64,000 nt of DNA from assembly GCF_014202475.1 (NCBI RefSeq), contig NZ_JACHGV010000007.1, positions 248,001-312,000 of the forward strand. Direction: 5' to 3'. Shown one piece after another: positions 42,738 to 51,420 of this stretch. The stretch's first letter is position 1, and every line of letters starts with the position of its first letter. This DNA is from Streptomyces paradoxus (GTDB lineage Bacteria > Actinomycetota > Actinomycetes > Streptomycetales > Streptomycetaceae). Position numbers and translations under genes: made by a program. The notes beneath the pieces are model-generated. The model was not told the origin of the DNA and ran no database searches. It saw only the letters and a list, made by a program, of their open reading frames with translations.

Positions 42738-43346
42738 ATGCAGGACATGAGCGACGAGCAGACGCGTGTCCAGGAGTTCTTCACCGCCCGCGCCGCCGAC
42801 TGGGACAGCCGGTTCCCCGACGACGGTCCGGCCTACGCCGCCGCGGTCGCCGAGCTCGGACTGCGGGCGGGTGACCGGGTGCTCGACGCGGGGTGCGGCA
42901 CCGGCCGCGCCCTGCCGCCGCTGCGCGCCGCCGTGGGGGCCTCGGGGGTGGTCCTGGGGGCCGACCTCACCCCCGCCATGCTGCGGGAGGCCGTGCGGGC
43001 CGGCCGGGACCATGACGGGCAGTTGCTGCTCACGGACGTCGCCGCGCTGCCCCTGCGCTCACGGTCGCTGGACGCCGTGTTCGGGGCGGGCCTCATCTCG
43101 CACCTCGAAAGCCCGGCGGAAAACCTTGGGGAACTCGCGCGCGTGGTACGCCCCAGTGGTGTGCTGGCGCTGTTCCACCCGATCGGCAGGGCGGCTCTGG
43201 CAGCACGCCACGGCCGCTCGATCACCCCGGACGACCTGCGCGCCGAGCCCAACCTCCGTCCGCTGCTGGCGGGTTCCGGGTGGCGCCTGACGTCCTACGT
43301 CGACGAGGACTCCCGCTTCCTGGCGCTCGCCGTGCGCGAGGACTGA
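42738..43346 (+). CDS. class I SAM-dependent methyltransferase
   Basis: A 202-residue methyltransferase. Motif I is VLDAGCGTGRALPPL (about residues 55-70), with a downstream acidic residue (LGADLTPAML), LLLTDVAALPLRSRSLDAVFGAG and HLESPAENLGELARVVRPSGVLALFHP. This is the UbiE/COQ5-like layout. The substrate is unknown. ATG 42738 has AGGTG seven bases upstream; a second ATG at 42747 is an alternative. It is divergent from the MHYT gene. Confidence 0.82.
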   Translation: MQDMSDEQTRVQEFFTARAADWDSRFPDDGPAYAAAVAELGLRAGDRVLDAGCGTGRALPPLRAAVGASGVVLGADLTPAMLREAVRAGRDHDGQLLLTDVAALPLRSRSLDAVFGAGLISHLESPAENLGELARVVRPSGVLALFHPIGRAALAARHGRSITPDDLRAEPNLRPLLAGSGWRLTSYVDEDSRFLALAVRED

Positions 43347-43355
43347 GGCGCCGCG

Positions 43356-44255
43356 TCACCCGGCCTCGGCGTCCGCAGCCGCGTGCCGCACGGGGCAGCC
43401 CCGCACGCCCGGGACCGGGCGGGTGCCCAGGTCGGCGATCCGGTAGCCGTACGGGTAGCCCTTGATCTCCCAGTTCTGGCGCGCGAAGTGCGGAGCGCGC
43501 CGGGGCGGCAGCAGGCGGACGGCGCGGCCCCGCAGCCGCACGGCTCGACGCACCCACGCGCGCGTGGTGGCATGCGGCGGGTCATAGCGGAAGGTGCGCA
43601 GCAGCGAGTCGTCGAGCAGGGCGAGGGTCGTGGTGCGCAGCAGGGGTGCGAGCGGACCGGGGTACCAGGAGGCCATCAGGTCGAGTGTGGCGTCCGAGAC
43701 GCGCCGGGCGTCCGCGTCCCAGGCGAAGTGGGCGGCCTCATAGGTGTCGAGGCAGGTCTCGAACTCCTCATAGGTCTCGGGGATGTCCTTGATCCCCATG
43801 TGCCGGCCCAGGGTGCGGTAGTGGACGGCGCTCGCGACGGTCTCGTGGCGTGACATCCTGCGCCAGCCATAGGCGTCGATCCACCGTTTGGGCATCACGA
43901 CGAAGGTGCACAGCACATAGCGCATGTCGTCGTCGCTGATGTCGTAGCTGCGGTGCATCTGGTTGATGCGGCGGACCGCGGTCCTGCCCTCGTCGGTGCC
44001 GAAGCCGTGCTCGACGATGGCGTCCAGGAGCAGCGAGGTGTCGTCGTAGCGCTTCTGCGTCCGGTCCGTGAGCTCCGCCGTGCGCGCCAGCAGCCGCCCG
44101 ATGCTCGGCACGGCGTAGGTGCGGTACAGGGCCAGCTCCAGAGCGCGTGTGAAGTCCCAGGGGAACTCGTACGCCACGCTGAGCCGGTAGATCTCGGTGG
44201 CCTCCTCGTACGGGTCCATCCGCCGGATCTGTTCGAGCCGCGAGAAGCGCTTCAC
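43356..44255 (-). CDS. MpaB/DUF2236-type oxygenase-like protein
   Basis: A 299-residue protein of the oxygenase MpaB (rubber oxygenase-like) family. It contains PWDFTRALELALYRTYAVPSIGRLL, then the His-rich core INQMHRSYDISDDDMRYVLCTFVV and ETYEEFETCLDTYE. These proteins are haem or metal oxygenase-like; the substrate is unknown. It is entirely helical with no signal peptide. The start is GTG 44255, seven bases after AAGGGGGA. A palindrome (44285-44299) lies in its promoter region. Confidence 0.75.
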   Translation of the reverse strand: MKRFSRLEQIRRMDPYEEATEIYRLSVAYEFPWDFTRALELALYRTYAVPSIGRLLARTAELTDRTQKRYDDTSLLLDAIVEHGFGTDEGRTAVRRINQMHRSYDISDDDMRYVLCTFVVMPKRWIDAYGWRRMSRHETVASAVHYRTLGRHMGIKDIPETYEEFETCLDTYEAAHFAWDADARRVSDATLDLMASWYPGPLAPLLRTTTLALLDDSLLRTFRYDPPHATTRAWVRRAVRLRGRAVRLLPPRRAPHFARQNWEIKGYPYGYRIADLGTRPVPGVRGCPVRHAAADAEAG

Positions 44256-44284
44256 CGTGCCGTCCCCCTTCTGCCGCAGGTTCT

Positions 44285-44299
44285 CCAACTTTACGTTGG
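44285..44299. promoter_or_regulatory. TetR-like operator between divergent genes
   Basis: CCAAC-TTTAC-GTTGG is a perfect 5-bp inverted repeat with a five-base centre. On the minus strand TAAAGT overlaps it and would be a good -10 for the MpaB-like gene. No TetR gene is adjacent. Confidence 0.45.
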
Positions 44300-44354
44300 T
44301 GGCGAGGAGATGAATGATCGGGCACGTCAGGTGCGCAGGGGGAAGGTGGTCAGC

Positions 44355-44651
44355 ATGTGGGGCAGGTTCCGCAAAGCCGGGGGAAGGGTCGCCGATGTCT
44401 TGCGAACGGAGCCGAAGGCGGGCGAGGACAAGCGTCCGCACAATCTTTTCGAGGCCGCGGCGACCTATGTCACGGCCTGCGCCGGGGACGACCAGGAGCG
44501 GGCTGACGAGGCGGCGGGCTGGGTGTCGCCGGAGGCTCTGTCGTTCGGCGTGAACGAGCTGGCCTGCCGCGCCGTGATCGCGCTCGCCCGGGAACGCGGC
44601 GAGTCGCCGGAGACCGTGGCCCGCGACTTGCTGGGGCTGCCGGCGGCCTGA
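44355..44651 (+). CDS. hypothetical small protein
   Basis: A 98-residue soluble, helical protein with no recognised domain. It starts WGRFRKAGGRVADVL and contains NLFEAAATYVTACAGDDQERADEAAGWVSPEALSFGVNELA. ATG 44355 has GGGGAAGGTGG upstream. It is transcribed divergently from the MpaB-like gene. The 135 bases to the next gene contain nothing recognisable. Confidence 0.55.
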   Translation: MWGRFRKAGGRVADVLRTEPKAGEDKRPHNLFEAAATYVTACAGDDQERADEAAGWVSPEALSFGVNELACRAVIALARERGESPETVARDLLGLPAA

Positions 44652-44786
44652 TGCGCACCGCACGGAGGGCCGATTCGCCCCGTCCGCCGGAAAACTGCAG
44701 GTCCGCGTGCGCATGCGAGGCCGTGACAAGGGGCTTGCGGGCGCACTAGGGTGCGCGCCGGTGGACGAACCGATGGGGAGGCTGGG

Positions 44787-45650
44787 ATGGCCGGGACGGA
44801 CGAGGAAGCCGTCGCCGCCGAGGACGATGCGCTCTATGTGCTGACGGCGGTGCTGCTGACGCCGGCGAAGTTCCCGAGCGTGCTGGGCGACGACTATCCC
44901 GAGGCATGCGCGGCGCTCGGCCTCGCACCCCTCGCCGACGGGTACGGCCTGGTGCTCGGCCAGGACGGTGAGGGCGCCCGGTGGACGGTGGCCATCGACG
45001 ATGTCTCGCTGGTGGCCGTCGCGATCGCGTCCTGGGACTGCGGCATGGAGTACGAGCTGTCGCCCGACGAGCGCACGGTCGTCGCGGCCCTGCCCGGCTG
45101 GCCTCTCGCGGTCGCCGTCGCGGCCCCCGGGGTGCCCGCGCCGCACGATCCGGACCCGGAGGCCGACGACCGGCCCCCGCTGGCTCCACCGGACACCTCC
45201 GTGTGGGGCCCGGCCCAGCGGCGCCTGGGCGCCGACGAGATCGCGCTGCAGTGGGCGACGTGGCGGGAGCAGATCGACGACGCGGAGTTCCCGACGGGGG
45301 CGGCCGCGGGGACGGCCTCAGGCGACGGGGGCGGCGCGGACGGCGGTCCGGACGGAAGCGAGGAGAGCGGGCTGAAGGGCGGCCACAGCGGCATCCGGCG
45401 CGTGCTCGCGGAGGCCCGCGCCTATATCGACTCGCCGCCGCCGCTGGGCCGGGTCCGGTCGTCCTTCGCGTCGGGTGACGCCCGGACCCTGCGGGCCGAC
45501 GGTCCGGGCTGGTCGCTCGTCGCCAGGACCGACGACATCGCCTTCGTGCTGCTCGACGAGGAACCCGGCGAGGTCCTGCCGGTGGGCCGGGGGCCGGAAC
45601 TGCCTGGTCTCCTCGAGGCACTGGACAAAATGGCCGTACGGCCGAACTGA
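44787..45650 (+). CDS. hypothetical protein with a Gly/Asp-rich linker
   Basis: A 287-residue soluble protein. Two globular parts, about 1-115 (DDALYVLTAVLLTPAKFPSVLG) and about 210-287 (WSLVARTDDIAFVLLDEEPGEVLPV), flank an acidic Pro- and Gly-rich linker. No signal, membrane helix or catalytic motif is visible and I cannot name a family. ATG 44787 is preceded by GGGGAGG. The stop codon lies in the loop of a strong hairpin. Confidence 0.6.
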   Translation: MAGTDEEAVAAEDDALYVLTAVLLTPAKFPSVLGDDYPEACAALGLAPLADGYGLVLGQDGEGARWTVAIDDVSLVAVAIASWDCGMEYELSPDERTVVAALPGWPLAVAVAAPGVPAPHDPDPEADDRPPLAPPDTSVWGPAQRRLGADEIALQWATWREQIDDAEFPTGAAAGTASGDGGGADGGPDGSEESGLKGGHSGIRRVLAEARAYIDSPPPLGRVRSSFASGDARTLRADGPGWSLVARTDDIAFVLLDEEPGEVLPVGRGPELPGLLEALDKMAVRPN

Positions 45651-45667
45651 GCCCGGTTCGGCCGTAC
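45636..45667 (+). terminator. hairpin spanning the stop codon of the preceding gene
   Basis: GTACGGCCGAAC (45636-45647) and GTTCGGCCGTAC (45656-45667) form a perfect 12-bp stem; the TGA of the gene is in the eight-base loop. It lies between convergent genes. Confidence 0.7.
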
Positions 45668-45723
45668 CGAGCCGGTCCTCATGGGCTGCTGCGGTGCGGG
45701 CCGGGCGGCGCCGGGTCAGCGCC

Positions 45724-45906
45724 TCAGCGGCCGATCTCCTTGCGGGTGGCGCGGCGCAGCCTGCGGCGCTGCGACGGGTCCAGCGTGAGGTACGCGACGG
45801 CCGGGACTCCCAGGATGATCAAGAGCGATGCCCACCAGGGCAGCCAGATCAGCAGGATGAGCCCGACCGCCACACCGCCCGCGGCGATCTTGGCGTTCTT
45901 CGACAT
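45724..45906 (-). CDS. small membrane protein of about 60 residues
   Basis: A 60-residue protein with two closely spaced hydrophobic segments (KIAAGGVAVGLILLIWLPW and SLLIILGVPAVAYLTL) and a basic C-terminal tail (RRRLRRATRKE). This looks like a hairpin inner-membrane protein, common and uncharacterised in Streptomyces. ATG 45906 is preceded by AAGGAGGCG, a strong ribosome site. Function unknown. Confidence 0.7.
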   Translation of the reverse strand: MSKNAKIAAGGVAVGLILLIWLPWWASLLIILGVPAVAYLTLDPSQRRRLRRATRKEIGR

Positions 45907-46064
45907 GTCTGTCGCCTCCTTCGCGGCCTGTGCCGCTCTCTGTCCCGAAAACGGACCCGCGTTCACGACGGTTCCGGACCGCGACCCTGAGACATCCCTG
46001 AGGTGCACCCCTGACGCACCCCTGAGACCTCTATGGTGACCCAGCTCACAGCCCAGCCATACCC

Positions 46065-48995
46065 ATGCGTGCCGGAAGTGCTGTACTCTCGGCGACTCGG
46101 CTCTCACTAGTCAAATTTGAGGAATCAGCCATATCCGAGCATCCGACTCACCCGGCACCCTCCTCCGACCCCTCCGAACTGACCTTCTGCCGCACCGTGT
46201 TCCTGCCCGGAGACCCCGCCCGCACCGGGAGTGTCGCCTTCTGGCGGCCCGACGGCGCCGCCCCTCCGCTGGTGGCATCCGCGTCCGCCGCCGACCTGAC
46301 CGTCGTCGTGCCGCATGACGGCGGGGTCGAGCAAGCGAGCGTGCCCGCCGTCCTGGTCCCGGTGCGCACGGCCCTTCCGGTCCTCGCGCGTGCGCGTGCC
46401 GGCGGGCAGGGGCACCGCTCCACCGTCTTCTGGGGCGCGGCGGCCCTGCACGCCCTGCGCCTCGTGGCGCGCGGGTTGCTGCTGCCCGGGCTGTCCCCGG
46501 GCGACCACGACGCCTGGCGCGCGGGCCCGCTGAGCGCCGAGGACGCCGAGGACCTGCGCCGCCTCGCCGCCGCGATGCCGCCCGAGGCGCACGCCGCGCC
46601 CCTGGCAGGCGCCGGGCCGCTGCGGCTGCCCGAACCGGACCAGCTCCTGCGCGCCTTCCTCGACGCCGTCGCCGACACCCTGCCCCGCTCCCCCGCCGCG
46701 CCGCTGGTGACGGGCGGTCCCGCCTACGCGTCGCCGGAGCCGGTGCGGCTGCCCGAGCAGCGCGCCTGGGCCGCCGATGTCGCCGCGGGGCACGACGCGG
46801 GTGTACGCCTGTCGCTGCGGATCGAGGCGGACGGCCTGACGGGCACGGCGGACGACGGCACGGACGTGACGTTCCGGGCCGTGCTGCAGGTGCACAGCGT
46901 CAGCGATCCGGCGCTCGTCGCGGACGCCGCGGACGTCTGGGCCGGCACCGGGGGCGAGGCCTTCGGCCCGCGCGCGCGGATGGACGCACTGCTCGCCCTG
47001 CGCCGGGCGGCCCGGGCCTGGGCCCCGCTCACCCCGCTGCTGTCGGCGACCGTGCCGGACGCGGCCGAACTGGCCGACGAGGAGGTCACCGAGCTGCTCG
47101 GGGCGGGCGCCCTCGCGCTGAGCGCGGCCGGGGTGGACGTGCACTGGCCGAAGGGGCTGTCCCGTGAGCTCAGCATGCACGCGGACGTGGGGCCTTCCGA
47201 CGGCGGGCCGGAATCCGGCAAGACCTTCGCGGCCGTGCCCTCGTTCCTGTCCGCCGACGCGCTGCTCGCCTTCACGTGGTCGTTCGCCCTGGGTGACAGA
47301 CGGCTGGACCGTGAGGAGCTGGACCGCCTGGCCGAGGCGAAGCGCCCGGTGGTACGGCTGCGCGACCAGTGGGTCCTGATCGACCCTCAGGAGGCGCGCC
47401 TGGCTCGCTCCCGGCAGGACCGCAAGGTGACTCCGGTGGACGCCCTGGGCGCGGCCCTGACGGGCTGGGCGGAGGTGGACGGCCGCCGGGTCGAAGTGCG
47501 GCCCACCGGATGGCTGGCGGCCCTTCGGGAGCGGCTCGCGGACCCCGAGGCCCAGCAGCCCGTGGAGCAGCCGCCCGCCCTGGCCGCCACCCTGCGGGAC
47601 TACCAGCGGCGAGGACTGAACTGGCTCGCCGTTATGACATCACTGGGCCTGGGCTGCTGTCTCGCCGACGACATGGGCCTCGGCAAGACGATCACCCTGA
47701 TCGCCCTGCACCTGCACCGGCAGTCGGACGCCGCGTCCGCCGGACCGACCCTGGTGGTCTGCCCGACGTCCCTGATGGGCAACTGGCAGCGGGAGATCGA
47801 ACGGTTCGCTCCCGGCACACCCGTGCGGCGCTTCCACGGGGCGCGGCGGGCCCTGGACGGCCTGGCGGACGGGGAGTTCGTGCTCACCACGTACGGCACG
47901 ATGCGCCTGGACGCGCGCCGGCTCGCCGGGGTGCCGTGGGGGATGCTCGTGGCGGACGAGGCCCAGCACGTGAAGAACCCGTACTCCTCGACCGCGCGGG
48001 AGCTGCGTTCCATCGGCGCACGCGCGCGTGTGGCGCTCACCGGCACCCCGGTGGAGAACAACCTGTCGGAGCTGTGGGCGATCCTCGACTGGACGACCCC
48101 GGGGCTGCTGGGCCGGCTCGGCACCTTCCGCAGGCGGTACGCGGAAGCCGTCGAGGGCGGTCAGGACCCGGCGGCGGCCGACCGGCTGGCCCGGCTCGTA
48201 CGGCCGTTCCTGCTGCGCCGCCGCAAGTCGGACCCGGGGATCGCGCCCGAGCTGCCGCCGAAGACGGAGACCGATCACACCGTGTCGCTCACCGAGGAGC
48301 AGGCGGCGCTGTACGAAGCCGTGGTGCGCGAGGCGCTCGCGGAGATCTCCGGCGCCGGCAGCATGGCGCGGCGAGGCCTGATCGTGAAGCTGCTGACCGG
48401 GCTCAAGCAGATCTGCAACCACCCGGCGCAGTACCTCAAGGAGGAGCGGCCCGTGATCTCCGGGCGCTCCGGGAAGCTGGAGCTGCTCGACGAACTGCTC
48501 GGCACGATCCTCGCCGAGCGGGCGGGCGTGCTGGTGTTCACGCAGTACGTGCAGATGGCCCGCCTCCTCGAACGGCACCTCGCCGCCCGCGGCACACCCT
48601 CGCAGTTCCTGCACGGCGGGACGCCCGTCGCCGAGCGCGAGGCCATGGTGCGGCGCTTCCAGGACGGCGAGGTGCCGGTGTTCCTGCTGTCGTTGAAGGC
48701 GGCGGGCACGGGGCTGAACCTCACCCGGGCCGAGCATGTCGTGCACTACGACCGCTGGTGGAACCCGGCCGTCGAGGCGCAGGCGACCGACCGCGCGTAC
48801 CGCATCGGCCAGACCCGGCCCGTGCAGGTGCACCGGATCGTCGCGGAGGGAACCATCGAGGACCGCATCGCCGAACTGCTGCTGCGCAAGCGGGAGCTGG
48901 CGGACGCGGTCCTGGGCGCCGGCGAGGCGGCGCTCACGGAACTGACGGACGCGGAACTGGCGGATCTGGTCGAACTGCGAGGGGGCCTGCGATGA
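46065..48995 (+). CDS. SNF2-family DNA translocase/helicase
   Basis: A 976-residue Swi2/Snf2 ATPase. The N-terminal 480 residues are an actinobacterial SNF2-associated extension. The motor follows: motif I ADDMGLGKT (about residue 530), Ia CPTSLMGNW, II ADEAQHVKNP, III ALTGTPVENN, then the C-lobe LVFTQYVQMARLL and motif VI ATDRAYRIGQTRPV. It remodels nucleic acid-protein complexes using ATP. The N-terminus is uncertain. ATG 46065 lacks a ribosome site, whereas GAGGA (46119-46123) stands eight bases before an in-frame ATA (46131) that begins ISEHPTHPAP, exactly where an ATG would be expected. It overlaps the SWIM gene by ATGA. Confidence 0.88.
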   Translation: MRAGSAVLSATRLSLVKFEESAISEHPTHPAPSSDPSELTFCRTVFLPGDPARTGSVAFWRPDGAAPPLVASASAADLTVVVPHDGGVEQASVPAVLVPVRTALPVLARARAGGQGHRSTVFWGAAALHALRLVARGLLLPGLSPGDHDAWRAGPLSAEDAEDLRRLAAAMPPEAHAAPLAGAGPLRLPEPDQLLRAFLDAVADTLPRSPAAPLVTGGPAYASPEPVRLPEQRAWAADVAAGHDAGVRLSLRIEADGLTGTADDGTDVTFRAVLQVHSVSDPALVADAADVWAGTGGEAFGPRARMDALLALRRAARAWAPLTPLLSATVPDAAELADEEVTELLGAGALALSAAGVDVHWPKGLSRELSMHADVGPSDGGPESGKTFAAVPSFLSADALLAFTWSFALGDRRLDREELDRLAEAKRPVVRLRDQWVLIDPQEARLARSRQDRKVTPVDALGAALTGWAEVDGRRVEVRPTGWLAALRERLADPEAQQPVEQPPALAATLRDYQRRGLNWLAVMTSLGLGCCLADDMGLGKTITLIALHLHRQSDAASAGPTLVVCPTSLMGNWQREIERFAPGTPVRRFHGARRALDGLADGEFVLTTYGTMRLDARRLAGVPWGMLVADEAQHVKNPYSSTARELRSIGARARVALTGTPVENNLSELWAILDWTTPGLLGRLGTFRRRYAEAVEGGQDPAAADRLARLVRPFLLRRRKSDPGIAPELPPKTETDHTVSLTEEQAALYEAVVREALAEISGAGSMARRGLIVKLLTGLKQICNHPAQYLKEERPVISGRSGKLELLDELLGTILAERAGVLVFTQYVQMARLLERHLAARGTPSQFLHGGTPVAEREAMVRRFQDGEVPVFLLSLKAAGTGLNLTRAEHVVHYDRWWNPAVEAQATDRAYRIGQTRPVQVHRIVAEGTIEDRIAELLLRKRELADAVLGAGEAALTELTDAELADLVELRGGLR

Positions 48996-50266
48996 CTCGG
49001 CACGACGGCGACATGGAACGCACCTTCGCCGCACTGCCGCCCGCGCACGGGCGGGGCTTCGCGCAGACGTGGTGGGGCCAGGCCTGGCTGAAGGCCCTGG
49101 AGGGCACGGCGCTGGACTCGGCGCAGCTCAAGACGGGCCGCCGGCTCGCCCGCGCGGGCGCCGTCGGCGCGGTGTCGGTGCGTCCGGGGCGGCTGACGGC
49201 CGTCGTCCAGGACCGCGACGGTTCGGCGCACCGGGCCGACGTGCTGCTGGCGGAGCTCCCGCCCGGGCAGTGGGACCGCTTCCTGGACATGACGGCGGAA
49301 CGGGCCGGTCATGTGGCGGCGCTGCTGGACCGGGAGATGCCGCCGGACCTGGTCGAGGACGCGGCCGACGCGGGCGTCGAACTGCTGCCGGGTCTGGGCG
49401 ACCTGGAGCCGGAGTGCGACTGCGAAGCGTGGGACCACTGCGGGCACACGGCGGCGCTCTGCTACCAGGTGGCACGGCTGCTGGACCAGGACCCGTTCGT
49501 GCTGCTGCTGATGCGCGGACGTGACGAAACCACCCTGCTGGAGGACCTGCAGGCGCGCAGCGGGGCCTCCGCGGCGAGCTCCTCCGGGCAGGAGGGCGTG
49601 GACGCGGCCGAGGCGTACGCCGCCGGTGACATCCTGCCGCCGCTGCCGGGCCTGCCCGAACTCCCCGGTGAACCCGGCCTTCCGCCGTCCCTGGACACCG
49701 AGACACCCCCCGCCCCCGGCATCGACCCGGCCGCTCTGGCGTTCCTGGCCGAGCGGACCGCCGTGGGGGCCCACCGCCTGCTCGCGGAGGCGCTCCGGGG
49801 CACCGCCCACGAGGAGTTGACGGCGGCGCAGGACGCGGTCCGGCTGGCCGCGGGTGATCCCGGCCGGGAGATGAACGACCGGCTCGCAGAAGGGTCGGGA
49901 CGCGGCCGTGAGGGGCTGGCGACGGCCGTGCGCGCCTGGCGTCACGGCGGGGCCGCCGCGCTCTCCGTCCTGGACGAGGAGTGGCGTGTGGAGGGCGAGA
50001 CGCTCGCACGCGCGCGTGCCGCCCTGGAGTCGGCCTGGGACACCGCTGAACGGCCGGAGCTGCGGCCGCGGGGCAACCGGTGGACGGTCGCCGGCGCGCC
50101 GGTCCAGCTGCGCTTCGGCCGCGACGGCCGCTGGTGGCCCTACCGCAAGGAACGCGGGCGCTGGCTGCCCGTGGCGGGCCCGGCCCAGGATCCGGCGACG
50201 GCCCTGGCCTCCGCGACCGCCCCGGAGTCGGCGGAACCCGCCCCCTCGGAAGGGAACCCCCTGTGA
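48992..50266 (+). CDS. SWIM zinc-finger protein
   Basis: A 424-residue protein. A SWIM-type zinc motif near residues 140-155, CDCEAWDHCGHTAAL (CxC...CxH), follows a region typical of SWIM partners of SNF2 proteins (FAQTWWGQAWLKALEGT). The C-terminus contains RGNRWTVAGAPVQLRFGRDGRWWPYRKERG. SWIM fingers bind DNA or proteins and often occur next to bacterial SNF2 ATPases. Its start overlaps the SNF2 stop (48992-48995), indicating coupled translation and probably a complex. The following GNAT gene overlaps its stop as GTGA. Confidence 0.85.
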   Translation: MTRHDGDMERTFAALPPAHGRGFAQTWWGQAWLKALEGTALDSAQLKTGRRLARAGAVGAVSVRPGRLTAVVQDRDGSAHRADVLLAELPPGQWDRFLDMTAERAGHVAALLDREMPPDLVEDAADAGVELLPGLGDLEPECDCEAWDHCGHTAALCYQVARLLDQDPFVLLLMRGRDETTLLEDLQARSGASAASSSGQEGVDAAEAYAAGDILPPLPGLPELPGEPGLPPSLDTETPPAPGIDPAALAFLAERTAVGAHRLLAEALRGTAHEELTAAQDAVRLAAGDPGREMNDRLAEGSGRGREGLATAVRAWRHGGAAALSVLDEEWRVEGETLARARAALESAWDTAERPELRPRGNRWTVAGAPVQLRFGRDGRWWPYRKERGRWLPVAGPAQDPATALASATAPESAEPAPSEGNPL

Positions 50267-50880
50267 CACTCCAGTGGTACGGCCCGGACGTCCTCGCCGT
50301 CGCCGACGAGCTCACCGAGGCGTACGCCGAGGTCTTCACGGCCCCGCCCTGGGAGCCCCGGGACTTCGAGGAGACGCGGGTGGAGTTCCGCGAGCGGCTG
50401 GAGACGGATGTGCGCCGTCCGGGTTTCCGGGCGGTGCTGGCGCTGTCGGAGGGCGGCGGGGTGGACGGATTCGCCACCGGCTGGACCACCCAGGCGCCCT
50501 TCCGCACCGACCGCGCCTACGGGAAGGTCACCCGGCGGCTCGGTGCCGAGCGGGTGAACGAGCTCCTTGTCGGCCGCTTCGAGATCGACGAACTGGGCGT
50601 GCGCTCCCGGGCTCGCGGTACGGGTCTGGGGCGGCGGTTGCTGTCCGCTCTCAGCTCCGGCGCACCCGGCGGCCGGGCCTGGTTGATGACCTGGAACGGT
50701 GCCCCGGACGCACTGGCCTTCTACCGCCGGGCGGGGTGGCGGGAGCCCGAACCTCTGCCGGGTGAGGAGACGGACATGGTGGTGTTCGTCGCTCCGGACC
50801 GGCCGGACGGCGAGGCCCCCGGCTTCGGCGCGCAGGCCTCCGTGCACTGGCTCGGCGGCGCCCAGGCGTCGGGGAACTGA
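50263..50880 (+). CDS. GNAT-family acetyltransferase
   Basis: A 205-residue N-acetyltransferase. The motif A stretch IDELGVRSRARGTGLGRRLL (acetyl-CoA pyrophosphate-binding R/Q-x-x-G-x-G/A) is present around residues 105-127, and the C-terminal strand WLMTWNGAPDALAFYRRAGW is typical of small-molecule or protein acetyltransferases. GTG 50263 overlaps the SWIM stop codon (50263-50266). Its tight linkage to SNF2 and SWIM suggests a shared pathway, perhaps modifying one of them, but this is inference. Confidence 0.83.
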   Translation: MTLQWYGPDVLAVADELTEAYAEVFTAPPWEPRDFEETRVEFRERLETDVRRPGFRAVLALSEGGGVDGFATGWTTQAPFRTDRAYGKVTRRLGAERVNELLVGRFEIDELGVRSRARGTGLGRRLLSALSSGAPGGRAWLMTWNGAPDALAFYRRAGWREPEPLPGEETDMVVFVAPDRPDGEAPGFGAQASVHWLGGAQASGN

Positions 50881-50920
50881 CTCCCCGGCGCCGAGGGGTC
50901 ACGACATCAACTCACCGGCG

Positions 50921-51271
50921 TCACGGCACCAACTCGCCGGCGTCCAAGGACGGCAGGAGCGATTCGAAGCCGCTCGGCAGATCGCTGGGCAGATCGCTCG
51001 GAAGCCGGGTCGGGAAGCCCGACGGCAGCCGGGTCGGCAGCCCGCTCGGCAGCCCGGAGGGCAGCTCGGTCGGGATGCCGAAGGACGGCGCGGGAGTGCG
51101 GCTCGTGCTCCCGTCGGACGGCTTCTCGTCCGGCGAGTCGCCCCTGCCCGAGGCCATCAGCACCACGAGGGACACGGCTGCGACGGCCGCGAGCACGGCG
51201 AGCAGGATCAGCAGCGGACTCCGGCGCCTGGGAGGCCGGGGCGGATGCGGCGGTACGGGCGGCAGGGCCAT
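50921..51271 (-). CDS. membrane-anchored Pro/Ser-repeat protein
   Basis: A 116-residue protein with a Pro-rich cytoplasmic start (PPVPPHPPRPPRRR) and one membrane helix (about 21-42, SPLLILLAVLAAVAAVSLVVLM). The extracytoplasmic tail contains about nine repeats of the form LPSxLPS or LPTRLP. No enzymatic motif; a flexible cell-surface stalk is likely. The start is uncertain: ATG 51271 or ATG 51292, neither with a strong ribosome site. It is convergent with the GNAT gene. Confidence 0.6.
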   Translation of the reverse strand: MALPPVPPHPPRPPRRRSPLLILLAVLAAVAAVSLVVLMASGRGDSPDEKPSDGSTSRTPAPSFGIPTELPSGLPSGLPTRLPSGFPTRLPSDLPSDLPSGFESLLPSLDAGELVP

Positions 51272-51364
51272 ACCGACAGAGTCGCCATACACCGCTCAGA
51301 CCGGGAGGGGCGCACGGAAGCTGATACGGACTCATGGCATGGATCGCATGATTCCGCGGCATCA

Positions 51365-51405
51365 CGGGCACGTCGGCCGGCCGGCACCACCGGCCGACGT
51401 GCCCG
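51365..51405 (-). terminator. strong terminator after xylA
   Basis: A perfect 16-bp inverted repeat, CGGGCACGTCGGCCGG (51365-51380) and CCGGCCGACGTGCCCG (51390-51405), with a nine-base loop. It begins 16 bases beyond the xylA stop on the minus strand. Confidence 0.88.
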
Positions 51406-51420
51406 CACGCGCGCGTGGAC

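Noticed and set aside
45636..45667. GTACGGCCGAAC inverted repeat as an operator
   Set aside because: It spans the stop codon between convergent genes, where a terminator is the simpler explanation.
50921..51271. Pro/Ser repeat gene as a non-coding minisatellite
   Set aside because: A membrane helix and basic start precede the repeats in the same frame, which supports a real coding gene.
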